A DNA stretch of 6,710 bases from positions 1 through 6,710 of the forward strand of contig MGSU01000252.1 of assembly GCA_001799195.1 (NCBI GenBank). The letters are read 5' to 3'. This document shows positions 1-6,566 of this stretch, in pieces; the first letter of the stretch is position 1, and the number at the start of each line of letters is the position of its first letter. The stretch comes from Deltaproteobacteria bacterium RIFOXYA12_FULL_61_11 (GTDB lineage Bacteria; Bdellovibrionota_F; JAHFAK01; YA12-FULL-61-11). Below the pieces are notes generated by a model that was not told the origin of the DNA, did no database searches, and saw only the letters and a program-made list of their open reading frames with translations. The position numbers were made by a program, and so were the translations under genes.

Positions 1-21
1 GGCGACGAGCAGGTAGCTCAT
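1..21 (-). CDS. 5' end of a gene leaving the window (first 7 codons)
   Basis: An ATG on the minus strand at 21-19 opens a frame reading M-S-Y-L-L-V-A to the window edge. A Shine-Dalgarno-like GGGAGA lies just upstream (plus-strand tctccc), ending four bases before the ATG. The hydrophobic opening could begin a membrane or exported protein, but seven residues say nothing about function. It lies downstream of the 4Fe-4S protein gene on the same strand, about 180 bp away and beyond a candidate terminator, so it is probably a separate transcription unit. It could be a chance start codon. Confidence 0.45.
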
Positions 22-179
22 GCAATCTCCCGGTGACCGATGCCCCTGTGGGTATTCACGTCTCCGGACGAGCCTGCCTAGGCTTCCACATACTGTCAAG
101 CGGCCCACTCACACCGCGAGGTAGCCTCTACAAGCCTATTCGGTTCTTCGAAGTCAGTGGGTTATGGTCGTGGTTGTGG

Positions 180-207
180 AAAAAGGGGCTGGAAAGGCTT
201 TACAGCC
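180..207 (-). terminator. Weak intrinsic terminator after the 4Fe-4S protein gene
   Basis: On the minus strand GGCTG pairs with CAGCC (plus 203-207 and 187-191) across an 11-base loop. After two more C residues comes a run of five T (plus 180-184, AAAAA). The left arm overlaps the last codons and the TAA stop of the gene. The stem has only five pairs, so termination may be partial. Hairpin, T-run and position immediately after a stop codon agree. Confidence 0.42.
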
Positions 208-1513
208 GGGTCAACCCTTCTTTACCTTGCCGGACTGCGCCCTGCCGGATCGCCTCCAGGAAGGTCGAACGGAGGGTCTTGCTGATCAACGCCTGCTTCA
301 CGCCGGGTAGGCGAAGGAAACCGCCCAGGAAGCCGCGCAGGAAGGCATGGCTGAGTTTGCGCGGGTCGTCGAAGAGCACCTCACCGAGGAGACCACGCTC
401 TACGGCCATGAGCAGGATGCGTTCGAAGGTCGTCTCCGGGGGAATAACCCGTTGTCCCCGTTCGACCAGGGCGATAGCGCCGGTGGGACATTTCAGACCG
501 CACACGCCGCAACCGAGGCAGAAGTTTTTGTCGAGAACCGGTACCATTGTGCCGGGCTTCCCCGCGCTCTGCAGCGTGCCCGTCCCGAGGGCGTTCACCG
601 GGCAGGCAGCAACGCAGGTGCCGCAGCCCTTGCACCGCGCGGGGTCGATCTCCGCGAGGTACGAGGAGGTCACGATGGCATTGGTATAACCGTGGCGACT
701 GACGGCCAGGAGGGCGTTGCAGCAACATCCGCAGCAGTGGCAGATGAAGGTGATGCGCCGCTGGACGTTGTCGGCGTTGAAGACCAGCCCGAGGTCCCGC
801 GAGCGCGCCAGATTGTCGAGCATCTCGAGCTTGTCGACCTCCCGGGCCAACCTTCGGCGAACGAGGTAGTCCGCCGCAAGGCCGAAAGAAGAGCAGGTCT
901 CGAGCGGCACCGTGCAGGTCCTCCCACCCAGGTGGTCTTTCTCGTGACGACAGGAACAGAGGCCGATGGAGAAGCGCTCATGCTCCTCGACCAGGGAACG
1001 CGCGCGTTCGTAATCGAGCACCTCGAGGTGGGGAACCTCGGCCAGACTCTCCTCGTGGGGCAGGACGCGCATCAGGGACAAGGTCTCGCCGTGGCCGAAG
1101 TTGGCACCGAAGAACAGCCCCCCTTCGTGCATATAGGTATTGAAGAGCTTGGCCATCTTGGCGTGATCGAGCCCCTGGCCGGTGCGCATCATGGTGAATT
1201 CGAAGATGCCGATGACCATCGGAGAAGGCACGTACAGGGTCTTTTCGCCCACGAGCAGGTCCATGACCAACCCTTTTGCGCACATGCCTTCCAACATGGT
1301 CCGCACCGAGGCCTCGTCGCTGTTCGCGGAGCGGGCGATCCGTCGCAGGGACGAGGGGCCGAGCGGCATGGTGCAGAGCAGGGCAGCCTCCTCCCTCGAA
1401 TAGAGTTCCTGCAGGAGTTCCCGCAAGGTGTCGTTCCAGGGCGTGCGCGTCCCTAGGCTGTCCAGCTTGTGCCCGAGCGCGCGATAGACGTCTTTGCCGA
1501 CCAGGTGTCCCAT
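200..1513 (-). CDS. Multi-cluster 4Fe-4S ferredoxin-type protein, 437 aa
   Basis: Predicted cytoplasmic iron-sulfur electron-transfer protein; its partner and substrate are not evident. Two bacterial-type ferredoxin motifs lie near the C-terminus: C294xxC297xxC300xxxC304P and C332xxC335xxC338xxxC342P, each suited to one [4Fe-4S] cluster. Before them is an unusual cysteine-dense block, CHCCGCCC at 258-265. Further upstream is C186-S-C188-R with C200 and C207, which could bind another cluster. Residues about 40-95 look like a winged-helix segment. There is no signal peptide or membrane segment. The start at 1513 is chosen because GAGGA lies seven bases upstream. The frame stays open for 31 more codons to an ATG at 1606, but that ATG lacks such a site. 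Proteins of this layout (N-terminal helical part, CxCR region, CHCC block, two ferredoxin clusters) occur in anaerobic deltaproteobacteria, usually annotated only as 4Fe-4S binding. The gene stands alone, with a 108-bp gap to the gene upstream. Confidence 0.93.
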   Translation of the reverse strand: MGHLVGKDVYRALGHKLDSLGTRTPWNDTLRELLQELYSREEAALLCTMPLGPSSLRRIARSANSDEASVRTMLEGMCAKGLVMDLLVGEKTLYVPSPMVIGIFEFTMMRTGQGLDHAKMAKLFNTYMHEGGLFFGANFGHGETLSLMRVLPHEESLAEVPHLEVLDYERARSLVEEHERFSIGLCSCRHEKDHLGGRTCTVPLETCSSFGLAADYLVRRRLAREVDKLEMLDNLARSRDLGLVFNADNVQRRITFICHCCGCCCNALLAVSRHGYTNAIVTSSYLAEIDPARCKGCGTCVAACPVNALGTGTLQSAGKPGTMVPVLDKNFCLGCGVCGLKCPTGAIALVERGQRVIPPETTFERILLMAVERGLLGEVLFDDPRKLSHAFLRGFLGGFLRLPGVKQALISKTLRSTFLEAIRQGAVRQGKEGLTRL

Positions 1514-1621
1514 GAGCTTGTCCTCATTCTGTGTGTATCTCAACGGATCGCGAACCTTCGAAAAAGCGATGTGTTGGATTGCAGTCCGATTGCGCCAGGC
1601 GTTCATCCATGCATGTGGAGG

Positions 1622-2851
1622 TCAGGGGCCTTCCATGTTCTGGGGGGCAGGCTCCTGGATCATTGCAGGTGATGGGAAGGCTTGGTCGGAAATAATGGGC
1701 ACGGGTGGGAAGTACTGCATCTCGTCCTGCATGAGGTACATGGAGCGGAAGGTGCCCCTGGGATGTTCCAGATCCAGGACCGAATCGAGGGATTGATACC
1801 AACTGGCGGTCTGCCCTGTATAATATCCGGCGGCTCGTGCGACGTTGATCCCGAATAAGTCGGCTTCGATCTCCTGCTTCTGGGAATAGAGCATGAGCCA
1901 TTTGGCGTTGTTCAACTTCAGGGACTGGAATGGTCCTGGCGCCACCCTATCGTGCAGATCCATGGTTTTTTCCGAATGCTGCAGCACGGCATGCCCCAGT
2001 TCGTGTCCCATCATCATACCCAAGATGTCGGTGGATGGGGTTGTGCCGTCAAGCTCCTTCTCGAAGAAAGTTTCGTCGAAATAGAGCTTTTTGCCTGGTA
2101 TGCTCAGCGCCGGCGAGCCGGTATTCCTCGAAAGGACATCCCGGGTCACGAGATGCATCTCCACCTTGTCGATGAGGTGGGCTTTTTCCGGATAGAGGAA
2201 GGTAGCGACCGCTTTCATTCGCTTCTCGACCTGCCGAAGGTTCCTCACCCGTACGGAATCTTCTGACACCAGATTCTTTTCGAGTTCCTCGGTCAACCCC
2301 TTCACTTCGCGTTCATGTCGGGTCATCACGCGATCGAGCTCTTGAGGCGAGAGATCCACGTCGCCGAAGTCGATGCCGAGCAGCATCTGGGGATGGCAGC
2401 ATTGGTGGATGACCTGCACGTCTGTTTGTTTCAGCCCAAAGAGATAGGTCGAAGCAGGACAGACTTCGATGGTCCGCTTGAACCGTTCACAAAAGTCCTT
2501 ATTTTCTTTGCAGTTCACCGTCATACTAGCCGCTTTCTTTCTCAGCCGTGGTAGCAGGACTTTCTCGTGAAAGGCGGCCTGTATTGTTGCCGTGAGCCGT
2601 TTGAGCAGGGTTGCCTGCTCTGGGGTCGGCTGAGCAAAGGCGAGTCTGGCATTTCCCCTGGCCTGGATCTGGCCCTTGGCATTTCTCAGCAGCCAGATCT
2701 TCTCCTGTTTGCCATTGCGCTCGAAGGAATAGAATTCCAGCCTGGAACCTGGATGGGGTGGCAGGTCAAGCAGTGGACCTAGCGGTGCAAGATCGGTTGC
2801 CTGCGCCGAAAAGATGAACAGAAGGAATACAATTAAGACACTGTAGTTCAT
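1622..2851 (-). CDS. Secreted M48-family zinc metalloprotease, 409 aa
   Basis: Probable periplasmic zinc endopeptidase. Residues 1-18 form a Sec signal peptide (N-terminal MNYS, hydrophobic core, AQA before T19). There is no lipobox cysteine, so it should be soluble in the periplasm. The zinc site is HELGH at 283-287, inside the M48-like MMMGHELGHAVLQH context. The expected third ligand, E327, lies in QEIEAD (326-331), matching the family's ExEAD motif. After the active site the chain carries no obvious TPR repeats. The N-terminal domain is unfamiliar and has five cysteines (114, 121, 131, 151, 152), suggesting disulfides or a further metal site. The ATG at 2851 is the only start giving the signal peptide. 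It lacks a normally spaced Shine-Dalgarno: the nearest AGGA is about 14 bases upstream, in a hairpin loop (separate entry). Family membership is secure; the substrate is unknown. Confidence 0.92.
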   Translation of the reverse strand: MNYSVLIVFLLFIFSAQATDLAPLGPLLDLPPHPGSRLEFYSFERNGKQEKIWLLRNAKGQIQARGNARLAFAQPTPEQATLLKRLTATIQAAFHEKVLLPRLRKKAASMTVNCKENKDFCERFKRTIEVCPASTYLFGLKQTDVQVIHQCCHPQMLLGIDFGDVDLSPQELDRVMTRHEREVKGLTEELEKNLVSEDSVRVRNLRQVEKRMKAVATFLYPEKAHLIDKVEMHLVTRDVLSRNTGSPALSIPGKKLYFDETFFEKELDGTTPSTDILGMMMGHELGHAVLQHSEKTMDLHDRVAPGPFQSLKLNNAKWLMLYSQKQEIEADLFGINVARAAGYYTGQTASWYQSLDSVLDLEHPRGTFRSMYLMQDEMQYFPPVPIISDQAFPSPAMIQEPAPQNMEGP

Positions 2852-2854
2852 ATC

Positions 2855-2886
2855 GCAGGCAACATCCTGGAGCCAAACGTGCCTGC
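2855..2886 (-). promoter_or_regulatory. Leader hairpin with AGGATGT in its loop, before the M48 gene
   Basis: A perfect 6-bp inverted repeat, GCAGGC at plus 2855-2860 and GCCTGC at 2881-2886, flanks a 20-base loop. On the minus (mRNA) strand the loop contains CCAGGATGTT. This holds the only Shine-Dalgarno-like bases near the M48 start, and the hairpin ends three bases before the ATG. The loop resembles the CsrA/RsmA recognition core (ARGGAUGU, GGA in a loop). It may limit translation by itself or through a protein. A 6-bp stem can arise by chance. Confidence 0.35.
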
Positions 2887-3010
2887 ATTGAGCAAAGATC
2901 GTGCTGAAAATGTTGGGTTTTGTAGGGGGGGCGTTGTGGGTTGTGGATTTCGAGGTTCCAATGCGACACGCGAGTCGCGAATTGATGCGACATACCAGCA
3001 GTAGTCTGCA

Positions 3011-3057
3011 GATATTGTTTTCATTAGTTAAGTAAAATAAAATAATAACAATATATT
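3011..3057 (+). promoter_or_regulatory. AT-rich promoter region of the exported unknown protein
   Basis: The stretch 3011-3060 is nearly all A/T in an otherwise GC-rich window. It contains TTGTTT (3015-3020) and, after exactly 17 bases, TAAAAT (3038-3043), a plausible sigma-70 -35/-10 pair with a strong -10. A second -10-like TATATT sits at 3052-3057. Perfect 8-bp inverted repeats, ATATTGTT (3012-3019) and AACAATAT (3047-3054), bracket the -10 and could form an operator. The plus-strand gene starts about 70 bases downstream. Direction is assigned from the -35/-10 match; the same island could also serve the divergent M48 gene. Confidence 0.4.
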
Positions 3058-3121
3058 AAATCTGGCAAACTGATTGCAATGAGTTTTTATGTTTGCATTT
3101 GTAGGAACAAGGAGTACCCCC

Positions 3122-3748
3122 ATGAAACTCTTTACCCTGATCTGCTTCTTTACCTTTGTTGTAACCATTCCTGCTTCCTTCGCCAACGACCAGCCGTCCA
3201 TTCGGGCAGCCTTTCAGAAGGCCCTCGCCGAAAACCCCGGGCTTTTCCAGAAAATCGGCGCCCTGGTAAAAACCTCCTATCGCAAGGTCGACGTGGTCGG
3301 CGTGGTGGCCTGCACCGCTGGCAACGGCGACGGCATGGACATCAATCACAGGGGCTTCGCCTCGCAAGAAGATTTTTACAATTGCCGCTATCTCTCGTTG
3401 CAGTCGGTTCTGCAGGGCTGCGTCGATTGGTTGACCGGCCAAGGGTGCGATACCTATCCCGCCCCCTTCGAGGTCACGGTCCGCTCCTTTGGCGCTCCGC
3501 TGATGATGTCCTTCGTACAGATGGATCTGTTCCTTGTCGCCGGTATGTTCTACGCCGATGAAGATGAAAACACCTTCGATTTCGGCGGCCCCTTCTATGG
3601 CGCGTCGGCCGGTGGCGGCGCCATCTTCACTCCGACGGCCAAGGTCGGCGTCTACGCCAACAAGCGCGGCCTCATGGTCCATCTCACCGCCGGTCTGGTA
3701 GGCGGTATGGTCAACGCAACGATCGACAGTATTGAGTTGGGCTACTAA
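3122..3748 (+). CDS. Exported protein of unknown function, 208 aa
   Basis: I do not recognise the family. The ATG at 3122 is chosen over one eleven codons upstream because AAGGAG ends seven bases before it and because it opens directly into a Sec signal peptide (M-K-L-F, hydrophobic core, A-S-F-A before N22). The mature protein is about 187 residues with four cysteines (64, 88, 100, 109) that could form two disulfides. An N-terminal amphipathic part (about 24-55) is followed by a middle segment with G-N-G-D-G-M-D (68-73). The C-terminal half is rich in Gly, Ala and aromatics (F-G-G-P-F-Y-G at 154-160, then A-G-G-G-A) and looks like beta strands ending in a C-terminal Tyr. That ending is reminiscent of outer-membrane or surface beta proteins, but no family motif supports this. 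It lies alone on the plus strand behind an AT-rich promoter and converges on the lolA-rimO cluster. Confidence 0.85.
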   Translation: MKLFTLICFFTFVVTIPASFANDQPSIRAAFQKALAENPGLFQKIGALVKTSYRKVDVVGVVACTAGNGDGMDINHRGFASQEDFYNCRYLSLQSVLQGCVDWLTGQGCDTYPAPFEVTVRSFGAPLMMSFVQMDLFLVAGMFYADEDENTFDFGGPFYGASAGGGAIFTPTAKVGVYANKRGLMVHLTAGLVGGMVNATIDSIELGY

Positions 3749-3795
3749 CGGGACCGCCCCCGCGCTCCTCCCGTAGTACTCAATCCGTTCAATCG
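3720..3795. terminator. Imperfect inverted repeat in the convergent gene junction
   Basis: CGAT (3720-3723) and ATTGAGT (3731-3737) pair with ATCG (3792-3795) and ACTCAAT (3778-3784). Further in, ACTAACGGGA (3743-3752) pairs with TCCCGTAGT (3769-3777) apart from one bulged A. Together they make a long interrupted hairpin spanning the stop codon of the plus-strand gene and the 3' junction with the VTT-domain gene. The position suits a bidirectional transcription stop, but neither side has a T-run, so a classical intrinsic terminator is not shown. Confidence 0.35.
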
Positions 3796-3807
3796 CACTC
3801 CCTCCTC

Positions 3808-4371
3808 TTACTCCACCTCCTTCGAAGGCTCCTCCTCCCGCAGTTCCCGTCGAGCCCGTCTCACGGCAAGGAAGAAGGGCATGGTGACGACCAGCAGCAT
3901 GACGGCGACGAAGCCCGCGGTCACCCACCAGGGCGGCTGCCAGGCTTCGCCGAACCAGGCGAAGAGGACATAGCGCGGGGTCCTGCCACACACGACGGCC
4001 GCAAGGTACGAAGCGAGGGGGAAGCTTGAGGCCGGAGCCAGGAGGCGAATGACGTCGAAGGGCAACGGCGTGAAGGCGAAGATCACCGTGACGCTGAAGG
4101 GAGCGATCTGGAACCAACGCAGGCTCTTCTGGAACAAGACGTTCTTCACCACCACGGCCTCGAGCACGCGACTGAGGTAGAGCCGGCGCAGGAAGAGCAG
4201 ATTGAGGTACTCGCCGAGCGCGGCGGCCGAAGCACTGAGCAGTACAACCAGGACGTCGCTGTGGTGTTTGGCCGCAGTAAGGACCGCGGGTTCCATGGGT
4301 AGGTGCAAAAGGGTGTTGGCGCCCACGGCGTAGAGGAAGAACAAGAAGAGTTGCACGACGTTCGAGGACAT
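3808..4371 (-). CDS. VTT/DedA-like (SNARE-associated) inner-membrane protein, 187 aa
   Basis: Predicted polytopic inner-membrane protein. Hydrophobic segments lie at about 5-22, 40-61, 90-112, 118-140 and 148-171, followed by a basic then acidic tail (R-R-A-R-R ... E-E-E-P). The stretch F-T-P-L-P-F-D-V-I-R-L-L-A (100-112) and the following C-G-R-T-P-R-Y-V-L-F-A-W-F-G (128-141) match the general pattern of the VTT domain. Members of that family have been linked to lipid flipping or membrane homeostasis, but no specific job can be assigned here. The start at 4371 overlaps the rimO stop by one base (TGATG), with no Shine-Dalgarno of its own, which points to translation by coupling to rimO. A longer reading to 4488 would run through rimO codons and is rejected. 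Family assignment is moderate; a generic membrane protein is the alternative. Confidence 0.8.
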   Translation of the reverse strand: MSSNVVQLFLFFLYAVGANTLLHLPMEPAVLTAAKHHSDVLVVLLSASAAALGEYLNLLFLRRLYLSRVLEAVVVKNVLFQKSLRWFQIAPFSVTVIFAFTPLPFDVIRLLAPASSFPLASYLAAVVCGRTPRYVLFAWFGEAWQPPWWVTAGFVAVMLLVVTMPFFLAVRRARRELREEEPSKEVE

Positions 4372-5693
4372 CAAAGGTGTTGCACGACCTCGCCGACGAG
4401 GTCCAGGCCGTTGCTGTCCGTGAGGCGCACCCGTACCAGGTCGCCCGGCACGCAGACTCCGTCGGTGATGTAGAGCAATCCGTCGCATTCAGGGGCCTGC
4501 CCCGCGATGCGGCCCTCCAAAAGGTGTTCGCTCTGTGGGCTGACCCTCTCGACCAGGGCTTCGTGCACACTGCCGCGCAGGGCGGCGAAGACCTCGGCGT
4601 AGATTGCGCTCTGCTCGTCCCAGAGCTGTTGGTACCGCCGCTCGACGGTCCGTTTGACCGGCCTCGGTGAGAGCCTCGCAGAACGCGTGCCCTCCTCGGC
4701 CGAGTAGGGGAACAGGGCGAGATAGTGGAAGCGGGTCTCCCGGACGAAGCGGAGGAGCTCTTGGAAATGCGCGCGCGTTTCACCGGGGTGGCCCACGATC
4801 AGCGAGGTGCGCAAGAAGGCCCCCGGGATGGCAGCCAGTCGGGAGTAGAGCGCCCGCAGTGCTGTTCCCCGACGCCGCCGGTGCATGAGTTTCAGCACCT
4901 CGTTGCTGATGTGCTGGGCAGGTACATCGAAGTACGTACAGACCTTGGGTTCCCCGGCCATGACCTCGAGTAACTCCTCGCCGAGGTCATCGGGATGCAG
5001 GTAGAGCACGCGAAGCCAGCGCAGCCCCTCGATCGTGCCGAGGCGGCGCAGGAGGGTCGGGAGCGAGGCCGTACCTCTCGGCAGGTCCTTACCGTACGAG
5101 GAACTCTCCTGGGCGATGAGAATCACCTCGCGGACGCCCGAGGCAACCAGGCGTTCGACTTCGCGGAGTATCGCGTCCGGCTCCCGGCTGCGCAGCGGCC
5201 CGCGGAGCTTCGGGATGACGCAGAAGCTGCACGCGCGCGAGCAACCCTCGGCGATCTTCACGTACGCGCTGTAGGGGGACAACGTATTGACCCGAGGGGA
5301 GGTTTCGTCGTAGGACCGCGGTTTGACGAGCTCGGCGACGGTGCGTCCTTCTGCGGCGAGCAACGCGGCGATGGCCTCTTGTCCCCCGGTACCGACGAAG
5401 AGGTCGACCTCGGGTAACTCGACGGCCAGTTCGTCGCGGTAACGCTCCACCAGGCACCCGGTCAAAGCGATGCGACCGAGTCGGCCCTCTGCTTTGTCCT
5501 GAGCCGCCTCGAGGACCGTGGTGATCGCCTCTTCCTTGGCCGGACCGATGAAACCACAGGTATTGATGAGGCGGACGTCCGCGGGCTCCTCAGGGGAGAC
5601 CAGCACATGGCCGGCGGCCTGCAACCGTCCCAGCATCTGCTCGGTATCGACGCGGTTCTTCGCGCAACCCAGGGTGATGACCTGGAACCTCAC
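4371..5693 (-). CDS. rimO: Ribosomal protein S12 methylthiotransferase RimO, 440 aa
   Basis: Radical-SAM enzyme that adds a methylthio group to the conserved aspartate of ribosomal protein S12, in the cytoplasm. The N-terminal UPF0004 domain has its three cluster cysteines: C10 (T-L-G-C-A-K-N), C46 (N-T-C-G-F) and C80 (T-G-C-L-V-E-R-Y). The radical-SAM motif is C151xxxC155xxC158 in A-E-G-C-S-R-A-C-S-F-C, followed by I-P-K-L-R-G. Further family marks are the P-A-Q-H-I-S segment (258-263; the second position is usually Leu) and G-H-P-G-E-T (301-306). The C-terminal part (about 372-440) fits a TRAM domain. Length is that of typical RimO (about 440). The start is GTG at 5693, overlapping the lolA stop (GTGA), which puts the first cysteine where the family expects it; longer readings run through lolA. 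RimO is favoured over the tRNA enzyme MiaB by the LGCAKN, NTCGF and QHIS signature and overall length. Confidence 0.97.
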   Translation of the reverse strand: MRFQVITLGCAKNRVDTEQMLGRLQAAGHVLVSPEEPADVRLINTCGFIGPAKEEAITTVLEAAQDKAEGRLGRIALTGCLVERYRDELAVELPEVDLFVGTGGQEAIAALLAAEGRTVAELVKPRSYDETSPRVNTLSPYSAYVKIAEGCSRACSFCVIPKLRGPLRSREPDAILREVERLVASGVREVILIAQESSSYGKDLPRGTASLPTLLRRLGTIEGLRWLRVLYLHPDDLGEELLEVMAGEPKVCTYFDVPAQHISNEVLKLMHRRRRGTALRALYSRLAAIPGAFLRTSLIVGHPGETRAHFQELLRFVRETRFHYLALFPYSAEEGTRSARLSPRPVKRTVERRYQQLWDEQSAIYAEVFAALRGSVHEALVERVSPQSEHLLEGRIAGQAPECDGLLYITDGVCVPGDLVRVRLTDSNGLDLVGEVVQHL

Positions 5694-6415
5694 GGCAGGG
5701 TCGCCCCGCCGAGCGGCGCTTGTTTGACCTCGACCCCCTTGGCCGAGAAGGTAAAGTACGCATCCTTCAAGTCTTTGTTCTCTCTGCTCTTGGCAAACCG
5801 GAGGGCATTGATGCCTCCCGAGACCTCGTGGACCGTGACCTCCTTGACCTCCCCGCTTTGCTCGTCGACCAAGAACACGATGCGATGGTAATAGCGTTGC
5901 TCCTTCTTCGTGGTCAGGACCAGCCGGAGCTTCCCGGTAGGGGCTTCTTCGGCGGAGGGGGCGATGTCGAAGAGACGGCGCAGCTCGGCCTTGCCCCACA
6001 GAAACGAGATGCCCGAGGCCTGGGACAAGGTCTCGCGGTCGAAGTCGCTGACAATAACCTGTTTTTCCAGGGGTTTGTACAGCCAGAGCTTGATCCCGTC
6101 GGAGAGGATCTCCTTCTGCTCGGGCTTTTGGTAGATCCAGCGCATCTTGCCCGGTTTCCGGAAATGGACCTCGCCGTGGTACTCGAGCCCGATCAGGGCT
6201 CCGCGAGGGGTGTAGTTCTGCACGAAATCGGCCGAGAACCCCTTTAGGCCGTTGTACCGTCGCTCGAGCCGATCGACCGCGGCCTCGACCCTAACCTGGG
6301 AGACCGCGGTAAGGTTTCCCGCTGTTCCAAAAGAATCCGGGGCCTTGCTCGATGGGGGTTCCTCGGCCGAGGCCGACCCGAGAGCGAGAACCAAGAGCAA
6401 CGCGGCGTAGTACAT
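5690..6415 (-). CDS. lolA: Outer-membrane lipoprotein carrier protein LolA, 241 aa
   Basis: Periplasmic chaperone that takes lipoproteins from the LolCDE transporter to the outer membrane. A signal peptide covers residues 1-17 (M-Y-Y-A-A-L-L-L-V-L-A-L-G, cleavage after A-S-A). A low-complexity linker (18-40) precedes the LolA fold: L-K-G-F-S-A-D-F-V-Q (57-66), G-E-V-H-F-R-K-P-G-K-M-R-W-I-Y (81-95), and D-G-I-K-L-W-L-Y-K-P (106-115), all in family order. It is longer than the roughly 200-residue E. coli protein, mainly from the linker. The ATG at 6415 is the best start: GGAGG abuts it with no gap, while AGGTGG leaves a three-base gap, so initiation may be inefficient. A GTG at 6454 would lengthen the n-region but has no ribosome site. 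The gene heads an operon with rimO, sharing a 4-base overlap. No lolB is visible. Confidence 0.9.
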   Translation of the reverse strand: MYYAALLLVLALGSASAEEPPSSKAPDSFGTAGNLTAVSQVRVEAAVDRLERRYNGLKGFSADFVQNYTPRGALIGLEYHGEVHFRKPGKMRWIYQKPEQKEILSDGIKLWLYKPLEKQVIVSDFDRETLSQASGISFLWGKAELRRLFDIAPSAEEAPTGKLRLVLTTKKEQRYYHRIVFLVDEQSGEVKEVTVHEVSGGINALRFAKSRENKDLKDAYFTFSAKGVEVKQAPLGGATLP

Positions 6416-6566
6416 CCTCCACCTCGCACAGGCGCGGGAGAGCGAAGCTACCACAAGCGCAGAAGCCGAGGCAAGCCACGAGTGATCGGTTGAGAATACC
6501 TTCAGTCTTGTGGTGGATTGCAGGTTGTTCGTCACCACGTTGGGGTGGCGGCAGGGAAGCCGACCT

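Noticed and set aside
94-99. Perfect TTGACA on the minus strand upstream of the gene starting at 21
   Set aside because: At 16-18 bases spacing the -10 position reads GC-rich hexamers such as CAGGCT, so no promoter pair is formed.
22-179. Left intergenic region examined for riboswitch or RNA gene
   Set aside because: Two small adjacent stems (59-70 and 71-84) but no conserved riboswitch core such as that of cyclic di-GMP aptamers, and no tRNA-like fold.
347-1456. Long plus-strand open frame (369 codons) opposite the 4Fe-4S protein gene
   Set aside because: Antisense shadow of a GC-rich gene; its translation has no recognisable domain, while the minus strand has clear ferredoxin motifs and a well-placed ribosome site.
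1514-1621. Gap between the M48 and 4Fe-4S genes examined for promoter or terminator
   Set aside because: Only short palindromes (CATGCATG) and a doubled GATTGC; no convincing -35/-10 pair or hairpin with T-run.
2961-2992. Direct repeat ATGCGACA (2961-2968 and 2985-2992) plus a small GCGAC/GTCGC hairpin
   Set aside because: Short repeat without further copies; could be an operator but cannot be told from chance.
3056-4783. Minus-strand open frame of 575 codons spanning three genes
   Set aside because: It runs antisense through the exported-protein gene and out of frame through the VTT gene and rimO; composition is Arg/Gly/Ala-rich as expected of a shadow frame.
6493-6498. TATTCT on the minus strand as a -10 for lolA
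   Set aside because: The hexamer 17 bases upstream (GCAATC) does not resemble a -35 and there is no extended -10 TG; too weak to annotate.
6488-6521. Possible sigma-54 or sigma-70 promoter for the candidate small RNA
   Set aside because: GG and GC are not 10 bases apart as sigma-54 needs, and TTGAGA (6490-6495) is followed at 17 bases by GTGGAT, a poor -10.
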